Part shown: in pieces, positions 23,761-34,735 of the stretch
Numbering within the stretch: position 1 is the stretch's first letter
Layout: each line of letters begins with the position of its first letter
Source of the DNA: Elymus sibiricus
Lineage: Eukaryota > Streptophyta > Magnoliopsida > Poales > Poaceae
Assembly: GCA_039707655.1 (NCBI GenBank)
Contig: CM077665.1
Coordinates: 446,275,531-446,339,530, forward strand
Length of the DNA stretch: 64,000 nt
Direction: 5' to 3'
The notes under the pieces: generated by a model
Seen by the model: the letters and a program-made list of their open reading frames with translations, nothing else
The model's database searches: none
Told to the model about the DNA's origin: nothing
Translations under genes and position numbers: made by a program

Positions 23761-24183
23761 TAGTTTTTATTTTATATTACAAAAGAGTGGTGATGGTATG
23801 TCTCTCTCCCTCTCAGAGGCCGCCTCCCAAGTCTCATACTATTATGTCCCACAAATCTTCCTAGGCCGCAACTCTTCTAAATCGGGTTTGACTATATCAC
23901 ATCTTTTTTATTGAGGAACGACTATATCACATCTAAATTGTGACATCAGCAGAAATCAGTGCTGGTCCAGCCCACCGCGTCGTTCTCTTATTTGATTATT
24001 TTTTCTTCGGGCCGGCATCGTCCTGTTTATTTGGTTTTTCACCTTCGGGCTTTACCTTCAGGCTGGCCGACTGCAGTGGGACAAAAAAATTAATGTGCTG
24101 CACCGCGTCGCCTACGAATCGAATTCATGACCACGTACAGGGGAAGAACGGCTCCTACCACTACACTGGTTAGCTTACGCTGA

Positions 24184-24960
24184 TGACCGCAAAGTGCCAA
24201 ATATTTAAGAACAGTACAACATTAAGATTAGAAAACATTTAAGAATTTTTTTTGCAAACTGTGAACAATTTTGAAATGTACAATATCCTTGCAAACACAA
24301 ACAATTTTTAAATTTCGAAAGTCCTTTTGAAAAATAAGAAAACAATTTGGTATTCCGAACAATTTCTTCATGGACAAATTTTGGAAAGTGAAGAATTTTT
24401 TAAAATCTCCGAAGAGTTTTAAAAGTGGGGACATTTTTTGAAATTTCAAAAAAAAAATTAAAAAACATGAATAAATTTAATTTAGTTTTATTTTAATAAT
24501 AGATTTCAATAGAAAAAAGTTTGCACCATTTAAAAAATGTTGACATTTGAAAAATGTTCATACATTTCAAAAGAAAGTTTGTGATGTTTAAAAAAATGTA
24601 TTGTACAAATTGTTTATGGCGAAGATATGTTTGTGGCAATTTTTTAAAGAAACTTCACGCATCTAAAAAATATCACGATATTTTCTTGAAAAATTGTTTA
24701 TGCAATGTTAAAAAAAAGTTTGCATATTGTTTTAAAAAAAGTCGCATATCATTTAAAAAATGATGAGCATGAATTTCAAAAATGTTTACCCTCTATTCTA
24801 AAAAATGCTCGGGCATGTATTTGAAAAAATATCATCACATATTTTAAAAAAATCAACGCGTCTTAAAAAATGTTCCCCATGTATACAGAAAAATATACAA
24901 TATGTATTACAAAAGTTGACATATATTTGCAAAGAACAAATACAACTACATAGGTATATT
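24184..24960. repeat. AT-rich degenerate intergenic repeat
   Basis: Loosely repeated units rich in AAAAATGTTCA, TTTGAAATTT and related strings. No gene, TIR or LTR was recognised. It resembles 2280-3230 in style. The end (24955-25080) has GAGTTGC..GACATGCAACT strings that recall the minisatellite at 37255. Confidence 0.45.
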
Positions 24961-27565
24961 GGGTTCGGAATGAGTTGCTTGCCGAAAATGGACATGCAAC
25001 TATGTCGGGCATGATTTGCATGTTTGGGTTGGACATGCAACTGGGTCATATGGGTTTACATGTTGGGGTAGGACATGAATTTGCTTACACCATCATTGAG
25101 CCGTCTGTGGTAACTGATGAAAATGCACCAGTGGTTTTACCAGAGATTCAGGAGTTGGTTGACCAATACAAGGATGTGTTTGCTGTACCTGTAGGGCTCC
25201 CTCCAGAAAGAGCTTGTGATCACTCAATTCCTCTTATTCCAGGAGCCAGACCTTTTTCTCTCAGACCATATAGATTAGCTCCTGAACTGAAGGATGAAGT
25301 GGAGAAGCAAATACAGGAAATGTTGGATTCAGGGGTTATCAGAAGAAGCAACAGCCCTTTCTCTTCTCCCATACTTTTAGTCAAAAAGAAGGACCACACT
25401 TGGCGACTGGTAGTGGATTACATACACCTGAATGCATTAACCATAATAGGGAAATTTCCAATGCCTGTGATTGATGAGTTGCTAGATGAATTGCATGGTG
25501 CACAATGGTTCACCAAATTGGATCTCAGAGCTGGTTATCACCAAATCAGATTAGCTCCTGGAGCAGAATACAAAACAGCTTTTCAGACACACCATGGCCA
25601 TTTTGAATTTCTAGTCATGGGCTTTGGTTTAACAGGTGCACCAAATACTTTCCAAGGGGCTATGAACAGTTCCATGTCACAAAAACCCAAAATGCTAAGA
25701 CATTTTGTGCTAGTTTTTTTTATGACATCCTGGTATTCAGTCAGACATTGGAACAGCATCTGCAACATGTGAAGGAAGTGATGCAGATTCTGCAAAAAGA
25801 CAAGTGGTATGTTAAGTTCTCCAAGTGTGAGTTTGCTTCTCAAAAGCTTCTCTATCTAGGTCATGTCATCAGCAAGGATGGAGTGTCCACAGACCCTTCT
25901 AAGATTAGCACTATTGAGCAGTGGCATGTTCCTGTTTCAGTAAAAGAGGTCAGAAGTTTCCTTGGACTGGCAGGTTACTACAGAAAATTCATTCGCCATT
26001 ATGGCATCATTGCCAAACCTCTCACCAACCTCTTGCGCAAGGGCAATCTGTTTCTGTGGACTGAAATAGAGGCAACAACTTTTCAGACACTGAAAACTGC
26101 TTTGATTTCTGCTCCTGTTCTGGCTCTCCCAAATTTTCAGAAGCCCTTTATTCTTGAGACAGATGCAAGCGATTGTGGCATTGGGGCAGTACTAATGCAG
26201 GAAGGCCATCCTCTTGCTTTTGTCAGCAAGGCTTTGGGTCCAAAAAACCAGACACTTTCTGTCTATGAGAAGGAATTTCTGGCAATTCTTTTAGCAGTGG
26301 AACAGTGGCGTTCATATCTGCAACTCAAGGAATTCACAATTATGACTGATCAGCGAGCTCTTGTTAATTTATCAGATCAACGCTTACATACAGCTTGGCA
26401 GAAAAAAGCCCTTACTAAACTTCTTGGCTTGGATTATAAGATAATTTATAGGAAAGGAACAGATAACAGGGCTGCTAATGCTCTGTCACGCCGTCCCCAT
26501 GGCAGTGATTCAGCTGATATTTATCTTCTTTCTTCAGTACAGCCAGCATGGTTACAGGAGATCATACAGAGCTACTCATCTGACCAGAATACTCTTACTA
26601 TTTTGCAAAAATTGTCAATCGATCCAGTGGCAGTACCAAATTTCACATTGCATGGAGGTCTTCTGAGGTACAAAAACCGTATCTGGGTGGGCCCAGACAC
26701 ACAGCTGCAGTGCAAGATCGTCAGTAATTTGCACGCCAGTTCTGCAGGTGGTCACTCTGGTTTTCCAGTGACTTACAGACGAATTTCTCAGTTATTTCAT
26801 TGGAAAAACATGAAGCAGATGATCAAAAACATTTTGCAGCATTGTGAGATTTGTCAGTTGGCCAAACCGGACAGAATACCATATCCTGGTCTCTTGCAAC
26901 CCCTGCCAGTGCCAACCACACCATGGGAAATGATGACACTAGATTTCATCGAAGGGCTCCCCAGCTCTCAGCACTACAATTGCATCTTGGTGGTCATAGA
27001 CAAATTCTCCAAGTTCGGTCATTTCATAGCTCTGAAACACCCGTATACAGCTAGTAAGGTGGCTGAGGTGTTTCTGGACCGTGTCTACCGTCTCCATGGC
27101 CTTCCCTTGTCCTTGGTTTCAGATCGTGATCCAATTTTTACTAGTTCATTCTGGAAGGAACTGTGCAACAGGACTGGCATCAAACTTCGAATGAGCTCCG
27201 GTCAGCATCCTCAAACTGACGGGCAAACAGAGCGAGTCAACCAACAGGTGGAAGGCTATCTGTGTTGTTTCATCAGTGCCCACCCTCATCGTTGGTATCA
27301 TTGGTTGCCTCTCTGTGAGTTGTGGTACAACACAAACTGGCACTCTTCTACTGGTCATTCTCCATTTGAGATTGTGTATGGGCATGCACCTCGCTATTTT
27401 GGCATTTCTCCGGTGGACGCCATTGCAAATTCAGACATTCACCAGTGGCTGGAAGATCGTCGTGTGGTCATGGAATCAGTCAAGCAGCACTCCTTACGAG
27501 CTCAACAGCGTATGAAGTTGCAAGCTGACAAGCACCGTACTGAAAGGGTTTTTGCAGTGGGAGAT

Positions 27566-29426
27566 TGTTGGAAATATGCCCTAGAGGCAATAATAAATTG
27601 GTTATTATTATATTTCCTTGTTAATGATAATTGTTTATTATCCATGCTATAATTGTATTGATTGGAAACTCAAATACATGTGTGGGTACATAGACAACAC
27701 TGTGTCCCTAGTAAGCCTCTAGTTAACTAGCTCGTTGATCAAAGATGGTTAAGGTTTCCTAGCCATTGACATGAGATGTCATTTGATAACGGGATCACAT
27801 CATTAGGAGAATGATGTGATGGACAAGACCCAAACTGTAAACGTAGCATTTGATCGTGTCAGTTTATTGCTATTGTTTTCTGCATGTCAAGTATTTGTTC
27901 CTTTGACCATGAGATCATGCAACTCACTGACACCGGAGGAATACCTTGTGTGTATCAAACGTCGCAACGTAACTGGGTGACTATAAAGGTGCTCTACAGG
28001 TATCTCCGAGGGTGTCTGTTGGGTTGGCATGGATCAAGACTGGGATTTGTTACTCCGTATGACGGAGAGGTATCTCAGGGCCCACTCGGTAATACAACAT
28101 CACAATGAGCCTTGCAAGCAATGTGACTAAAGTGTTAGCCACGAGATCTTGTATTACGGAACGAGTAAAGAGACTTGCCGGTAACGAGATTGAACTAGGT
28201 ATAGTGATACCGACGATCGAATCTCGGGCAAGTAACATACCGAAGAACAAAGGGAACAGCATACGGGATTAACTGAATCCTTGACATAGAGGTTCGACCG
28301 ATAAAGATCTTCATAGAATATGTAGGAGCCAATATGGGCATCCAGGTCCCGCTATTGGTTATTGGCCGTAGAGGTGTCTCGGTCATGTCTACATAGTTCT
28401 CGAACCCGCAGGGTCTACACACTTAACGTTTGGTGACGATTAGTATAATTGAGTTATTATGTTGGTGACCGAAAGTTGTTCGGAGTCCCGGATAAGATCC
28501 CGGACATGACGAGGATCTCCGGAATAGTCCGGAGGTAAAGATTGATATATGTGATAATAGTGTTTTGATCTCTGGAAGGGTTCCGGAGTTCACCGGAAGG
28601 GGTTCCGGATGTTTACCGAAGTGTTCGGGTGCAGCAACACTTTATATGAGCCAAAGGGATAAAGCCCACAAGGTATTGGAAAGTGCAAAAGTAGTTTTGC
28701 TGCCGCGTAAGCGGTACTACCGCTTGGTGAAGCGGTACTACCGCCCGAGCGGTACTACCGCTTGTGTGAAGCGGTACTACCGCCCAAGCGGTACTACCGC
28801 TTGTGTGAAGCGGTACTACCGCTTGTGAGCGGCTGTGCACGATTCGGCAGGGTCCGAATTGGACTCCTTTCCTGCGGGCCAAACCGACCTTGTGCGGGCA
28901 AAACCGACCCGGAGGAGGCTTTTACTCCAAGTTTAGACCCCAAGGCTCAACATATAAATAGAGGGGCAGGGCTAGCACACGGGACACATCAGGATTTCCC
29001 AAGCCGTGTGCCGGCAACCCTAGCCCTCTAGTTCCTCCGTCATAATCTCCGTAGTGCTTGGCGAAGCCCTGCAGAGATTGTTCCTCACCACCATCACCAC
29101 GCCGTCGTGCTGCTGGAACTCAACCACTACTTCACCATCGCTCGCTGGATCGAGGAGGTGAAGGCGTCATCAAGCCGTACGTGTGTTGAACGCGGAGGTG
29201 CCGTCCGTTCGGCACTAGATCGGAAGGATCGTGATTGGATCGCGGGACGCTCGGCGATTTGGATCGCGAAGACGTTCGACTACATCAACCGCGTTTATTA
29301 ACGCTTCCGCTTAGCGATCTACAAGGGTATGTAGATTCACTCTCCCTCTCGTAGATGCTCATCACCATGGATAGATCTTGCGTGTGCGTAGGAAAATTTT
29401 TGTTTCCCATGCAACGTTCCCCAACA
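27566..29426 (+). repeat. 5' LTR of the Angela-type element
   Basis: Starts TG, ends CA. The U3 region contains six tandem near-palindromes AGCGGTACTACCGCT/C (about 28709-28827), roughly 125 bp upstream of a TATAAATA at 28953-28960 that is the likely promoter. The same array is in the 3' LTR. Confidence 0.95.
28953..28960 (+). promoter_or_regulatory. Probable TATA box of the Angela-type 5' LTR
   Basis: TATAAATA lies in CATATAAATAGAGGGGC, the usual TATA context of this LTR family. Transcription would start about 30 bp downstream. The copy in the 3' LTR is at 36123-36130. Confidence 0.65.
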
Positions 29427-30701
29427 GTGGCATCATGAGCTAGGTCTATGCGTAGATGAGATCTCGAGTAGAACACAAACGAGTTGTGGGCGTGGGTGTA
29501 TACATATTGCTTGCCGTTACTAGTTGATACTTGATTCAGCGGCATTGTGAGATGAAGCGGCCCGGACCGACATTACGCGTACGCTTACGCGAGACTGGTT
29601 TTACCGCTGCGTGCACTTGTTGCATAAAGGTGACTGGCGGGTGTCTGTCTCTCTCACTTTAGTTGAATCGGTTCAATGAAGAGGGTTCTTTTAGAAGATC
29701 AAAAAGCAATCACTACACCACGTTGTGGTTTTGCGTAGGTAAGAACGGTTCTTGCAAACCCGTAGCAGCCACGTAAAATTTGCAACAACAATTAGAGGAC
29801 GTCTAACTTGTTTTTGCAGGGTATGTTGTGATGTGATATGGCCAATTACATGATGAGATATATGTGATGTATGAGATGATCATGTTTTGTATAGAATATC
29901 ACGACTTGCATGTCGATGAGTACGGCAACTGGCAGGAGCCATAGAGTTGTCTTTAATTATTGTATGACCTGCGTGTCAATCATTAAGCGCTATGTAATGC
30001 TTTACTTTATCGCTAAACGTTAGCTATAGTCGTGGAAGCAACAGTCAGCGCGACAACCTTATGGCGACACGTTGATGGAGATCAAGATGATGGAGATCAT
30101 GGTGTCATGCCGGTGACGATGGAGATCATGCCGGTGCTTTGGAGATGGAGATCAAAAGCACAAGTTCATGGCCATATCATGTCACTTATGATTTGCATGT
30201 GATGTTAATCCTTTTATGCATCTTATTTTGCTTAGGACGACGGTAGCATTATAAGGTGATCCCTCACTTAAATTTCAAGATAAATTGTGTTCTCCCCAAG
30301 TGTGCACCGTTGCGAAAGTTCGTCGTTTCGAGACACGCCGTGATGATCGGGTGTGATAGACTCTACGTTCGCATACAACGGGTGTAAGCCATGTTACACG
30401 TGCGGAACACTCGGGTTAAACTTGACGAGCCTAGCATGTACAGACATGGCCTCGGAACACAAGAGACCGAAAGGTCGAACATGAGTCATATAGTAGATAT
30501 GATCAACATGAAGATGTTCACCATTGAAACCACCTCAACTCACGTGATGATCGGACTTGAGTTGGTGGATTTGGATCATGTTACAGTCGAATGATCGGAG
30601 GGATGTCAATTTGAGTGGGAGTTTTTAAGTAATATGATTAACTAAACTCATTATCTAGAACAATAGTCTAAGTTGTCTTTGCAGTATTTATGTTGTAGAT
30701 C

Positions 30702-33700
30702 ATGGCTCGCGCAGTAGCACCCCTGAATTTTAATGCGTTCCTAGAGAAAGCTAAGTTGAAAGATGATGGAAGTAACTTTGTGGACTGGGCCCGTAATCTA
30801 AGGATTATCCTTACGGCTTCCCAGAAGGCTTATGTCCTTGATGCACCGCTTGGTGATCCACCCGCTCCAGTTGAGTCTCTAGACGTTGTGAACGCCTGGC
30901 AGGCTCGTTCTGATGATTACTCAATAGTTCAATGTGCAATGTTGTATGGCTTAGAACCGGGACTTCAAAGACGTTTTGAACGTCATGGAGCATATGAGAT
31001 GTTCCAGGAGTTGAAGTTTATCTTTCAGAAGAATGCCCGGATCGAGAGATATGAGATCTCCGATAAGTTCTATGCTTGCAAGATGGAGGAGAACGGGTCT
31101 ATCAGTGATCACGTGCTCAGAATGTCTGGGTACTCCACCCGTCTGGCTGAGTTAGGGATGCCCCTTCCGCCAGAGGCTATCACTGACAGAGTTCTTCAAT
31201 CATTGCCACCTAGCTACAAGAGCTTCGTGTTGAACTATAACATGCACGGGATGAACAAGTCAGTCGCCGAGCTGTTTGCGATGCTGAAAGCCGCTGAGTC
31301 TGAAATTCAGAAGGAGCATCAAGTGTTGATGGTCAATAAAACCACTAGTTTCAAGAAAAATGGCAAGGGTAAGAAGGGTAACTCCAAGAAGAGTGGCAAA
31401 GCAGTTGCTCCTCTCGTGAAGAAACCCAAGGCTGGACCCAAACCAGAAACTGTGTGTTTTCATTGCAAGGGAACTGGACACTGGAAGCGGAATTGCCCCA
31501 AGTATTTGGCTGACAAGAAGGCGGCCAACAACAAACAAGGTATATATGATATACATATTATTGATGTGTACCTTACCAACTCTCGTTGTAGTGCCTGGGT
31601 ATTTGATACCGGTGCGGTTGCTCATATTTGCAACTCAAAACAGGAACTGCGGAATAGACGGAGGCTGGCAAAGGACGAAGTGACGATGCGCGTGGGAAAT
31701 GGTTCCAAGGTTGATGTGATCGCCGTTGGCACGCTCGCTCTTCGATTACCGTCGGGATTAGTGATGAACCTAAATAAGTGTTATTTGGTGCCTGCGTTAA
31801 GCATGAACATTATATCTGGATCTTGTTTATTGCGAGACGGTTACTCATTTAAATCAGAGAATAATGGTTGTTCTATTTATATGAGTAATATCTTTTATGG
31901 TCATGCACCCGATGTGAGGGGTTTATTCTTATTGAATCTCGATAGTAATGATACACATGTTCATAACATTGATGCCAAAAGATGTAGAATTGATAATGAT
32001 AATACCACTTTCTTGTGGCACTGCCGTTTAGGTCATATTGGCGTAAAACGCATGAGGAAGCTCCATGCTGATGGACTTTTGGAGTCACTTGATTTTGAAT
32101 CACTTGACACATGTGAGCCATGCCTCATGGGCAAGATGACTAAAACGCCGTTCTCTGGAATAATGGAACGGGCAAGTGACTTATTGGAAATCATACATAC
32201 TGATGTGTGCGGTCCGATGAGTATTGAGGCGCGCGGTGGTTATCGTTACTTTCTCACCTTCACTGATGACTTAAGTAGATATGGGTATATTTACTTAATG
32301 AAACACAAGTCTGAAACATTTGAAAAGTTCAAACAATTTCAGAGTGAAGTTGAGAATCATCGTAACAAGAAGATTAAATTCCTACGATCTGATCGAGGAG
32401 GAGAATATCTGAGTTATGAGTTTGGCAGTCACTTAAGACAGTGTGGAATTGTTTCACAATTGACACCGCCTGGAACACCACAGCGTAATGGTGTGTCCGA
32501 ACGTCGTAATCGAACTTTATTGGATATGGTGCGATCTATGATGTCTCTTGCCGATTTGCCACTATCGTTTTGGGGTTATGCATTAGAGACAGCTGCATTC
32601 ACTTTAAATAGGGCACCATCGAAATCCGTTGAGACGACGCCATATGAACTTTGGTTTGGCAAGAAGCCAAAGCTGTCGTTTCTTAAAGTTTGGGGATGTG
32701 ATGCTTATGTCAAAAAGCTTCAGCCTGAAAAGCTGGAACCCAAAGCGGAGAAATGCGTCTTCATAGGATACCCAAAAGAGACAGTTGGGTATACCTTCTA
32801 CCTCAGATCCGAAGGCAAAGTGTTTGTCGCTAAAAACGGAACATTTCTTGAGAAAGAGTTTCTCTCGAAAGAATTGAGTGGGAGGAAGATAGAACTTGAT
32901 GAGGTTATTGAACCTTTACTTCAACCTAAGAGTAGCGCAACGCAGAAAGTTGTTTCTGTCGAGCCTACATTAGCTGAAGAGGAAGTTAATGATGATGATC
33001 ATGAAGCTTTGGATCAAGTTGCTATCGAACCTCGTAGGTCGACAAGGACGCGTACTACTCCTGAGTGGTACGGCAACCCTGTCTTAGAGGTCATGTTGTT
33101 AAACAACGATGAACCTACGAGCTATGGAGAAGCGATGATGAGCCCGGATTCCGAGAAGTGGTTAGAGGCCATGAAATCCGAGATGGGATCCATGTATGAA
33201 AACAAAGTATGGACTTTGGAAGTATTACCTGAAGGGCGTAAGGCCATTCAGAACAAATGGATCTTTAAGAGGAAGACGGACGCGGACGGTAATGTCACCG
33301 TCTATAAAGCTCGACTTGTGGCAAAGGGTTTTTCACAAGTTCAAGGAGTTGACTACGATGAGACCTTCTCACCCGTAGCGATGCTTAAGTCCGTCAGAAT
33401 CATGTTAGCAATAGCTGCCTTTTTCGATTATGAAATTTGGCAGATGGATGTCAAAACAGCGTTCCTTAACGGTTTCCTTAAGGAAGAGTTGTATATGATG
33501 CAACCAGAAGGTTTTGTCGATCCAGAGAATGCTGACAAAGTTTGCAAACTCCAGCGATCCATTTATGGACTGGTGCAAGCATCTCGGAGTTGGAATCTTC
33601 GTTTTGATGAGGTGATCAAAGCGTTCGAGTTTATACAAGTTTACGGAGAAGCTTGTATTTACAAGAAAGTGAGTGGGAGCTCTATAGCGTTTCTAATATT

Positions 33701-34685
33701 ATATGTGGATGACATATTGCTGATTGGAAACAATATAGAAATGCTGGAAAGTGTAAAGGAATATTTGAACAAGAGTTTTTCAATGAAGGACCTAGGAGAA
33801 GCTGCTTTCATATTAGGCATCAAGATCTATAGAGATAGATCGAGACGCTTAATAGGACTTTCACAAAGCACATACCTTGATAAGATTTTGAAGAAGTTCA
33901 AAATGGATCAGTCCAAGAAGGGGTTCTTGCCTGTTTTGCAAGGTGTGAAGTTGAGTAAGACTCAATGCCCAGTGACTGCAGAAGATAGAGAAAAGATGAG
34001 TGTCATCCCCTATGCTTCAGCCATAGGCTCTATCATGTATGCAATGCTGTGCACAAGACCCGATGTCAGCCTTGCCATAAGTATGGTCGGAAGGTTTCAA
34101 AGTGATCCAGGAATGGAACACTGGACAGCGGTCAAGAATATCCTGAAGTACCTGAAAAGGACTAAGGACATGTTTCTCGTTTATGGAGGTGATCAAGAGC
34201 TCGTCGTAAAGGGTTACGTCGATGCAAGCTTTGACACTGATCCGGATGACTCTAAGTCGCAAACCGGATACGTATTTATTCTTAATGGGGGTGCGGTTAG
34301 CTGGTGCAGTTCCAAGCAAAGCGTGGTAGCTGATTCTACATGCGAAGCGGAGTACATCGCTGCCTCGGAGGCGGCGAAGGAAGGTGTCTGGATGAAGGAG
34401 TTCATGACAGATCTTGGAGTAGTGCCTAGTGCGCTTAACCCAATGACTCTGTTTTGTGATAATACTGGTGCCATTGCTCTAGCCAAGGAACCAAGATTTC
34501 ACAAGAGGACCAGACACATAAAGCGACGTTTCAATTCCATCCGCGATTACATCAAGGAGGACGACATAAATATTTGCAAAGTACACACGGATCTAAATGT
34601 TGCAGATCCGTTGACTAAACCTCTTCCAAGGGCTAAACATGAACAACACCAGAACTGCATGGGTGTTCGATTCATTACAATGTAA
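30702..34685 (+). CDS. Copia gag-pol polyprotein, intact
   Basis: A 1327-residue single ORF. Gag is at the N-terminus (MARAVAPLNFNAFLEKAKL) with the zinc knuckle CFHCKGTGHWKRNC at about residues 253-266. The aspartic protease has FDTGA near residue 302, where DTGS is the usual form. Integrase follows with its HHCC part (HCRLGH, CEPC) and the D,D35E residues (HTDVCGP, SDRGGEY, NGVSERRNRT). Reverse transcriptase has ARLVAKGFSQ, MDVKTAFLNG and the catalytic YVDD near residue 1003. RNase H has GYVDASF and EAEYIAASEAAKEG. It encodes everything needed for capsid assembly, cDNA synthesis and integration. The LTR position and the intact frame suggest recent activity. The LVQ instead of LKQ in SIYGLVQAS may be family-typical; I am unsure. 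Confidence 0.95.
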   Translation: MARAVAPLNFNAFLEKAKLKDDGSNFVDWARNLRIILTASQKAYVLDAPLGDPPAPVESLDVVNAWQARSDDYSIVQCAMLYGLEPGLQRRFERHGAYEMFQELKFIFQKNARIERYEISDKFYACKMEENGSISDHVLRMSGYSTRLAELGMPLPPEAITDRVLQSLPPSYKSFVLNYNMHGMNKSVAELFAMLKAAESEIQKEHQVLMVNKTTSFKKNGKGKKGNSKKSGKAVAPLVKKPKAGPKPETVCFHCKGTGHWKRNCPKYLADKKAANNKQGIYDIHIIDVYLTNSRCSAWVFDTGAVAHICNSKQELRNRRRLAKDEVTMRVGNGSKVDVIAVGTLALRLPSGLVMNLNKCYLVPALSMNIISGSCLLRDGYSFKSENNGCSIYMSNIFYGHAPDVRGLFLLNLDSNDTHVHNIDAKRCRIDNDNTTFLWHCRLGHIGVKRMRKLHADGLLESLDFESLDTCEPCLMGKMTKTPFSGIMERASDLLEIIHTDVCGPMSIEARGGYRYFLTFTDDLSRYGYIYLMKHKSETFEKFKQFQSEVENHRNKKIKFLRSDRGGEYLSYEFGSHLRQCGIVSQLTPPGTPQRNGVSERRNRTLLDMVRSMMSLADLPLSFWGYALETAAFTLNRAPSKSVETTPYELWFGKKPKLSFLKVWGCDAYVKKLQPEKLEPKAEKCVFIGYPKETVGYTFYLRSEGKVFVAKNGTFLEKEFLSKELSGRKIELDEVIEPLLQPKSSATQKVVSVEPTLAEEEVNDDDHEALDQVAIEPRRSTRTRTTPEWYGNPVLEVMLLNNDEPTSYGEAMMSPDSEKWLEAMKSEMGSMYENKVWTLEVLPEGRKAIQNKWIFKRKTDADGNVTVYKARLVAKGFSQVQGVDYDETFSPVAMLKSVRIMLAIAAFFDYEIWQMDVKTAFLNGFLKEELYMMQPEGFVDPENADKVCKLQRSIYGLVQASRSWNLRFDEVIKAFEFIQVYGEACIYKKVSGSSIAFLILYVDDILLIGNNIEMLESVKEYLNKSFSMKDLGEAAFILGIKIYRDRSRRLIGLSQSTYLDKILKKFKMDQSKKGFLPVLQGVKLSKTQCPVTAEDREKMSVIPYASAIGSIMYAMLCTRPDVSLAISMVGRFQSDPGMEHWTAVKNILKYLKRTKDMFLVYGGDQELVVKGYVDASFDTDPDDSKSQTGYVFILNGGAVSWCSSKQSVVADSTCEAEYIAASEAAKEGVWMKEFMTDLGVVPSALNPMTLFCDNTGAIALAKEPRFHKRTRHIKRRFNSIRDYIKEDDINICKVHTDLNVADPLTKPLPRAKHEQHQNCMGVRFITM

Positions 34686-34735
34686 ATCACATAGTGATGT
34701 GAACTAGATTATTGACTCTAGTGCAAGTGGGAGAC

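Larger units (their letters stand above)
20555..23882 (+). repeat. Segmental duplication, copy A
   Basis: The block from CCTGAAGCTCTGCCGG to GGCCGCAACTCTT..AAAT is also present at 43808-50999 in the same orientation. The duplicated unit includes the F-box gene, about 0.3 kb of upstream sequence and about 0.3 kb of downstream sequence. Copy A alone contains the insertions at 20888-22338 and 23648-23760. Confidence 0.9.

Noticed and set aside
25086..27565. Endogenous pararetrovirus
   Set aside because: Presence of integrase and chromodomain, LTR and the sister full-length LTR element show it is a Ty3/gypsy retrotransposon.
27884..29301. Small ORFs repeated identically at 35054-36471
   Set aside because: They are the two LTR copies of one element; no independent gene evidence.
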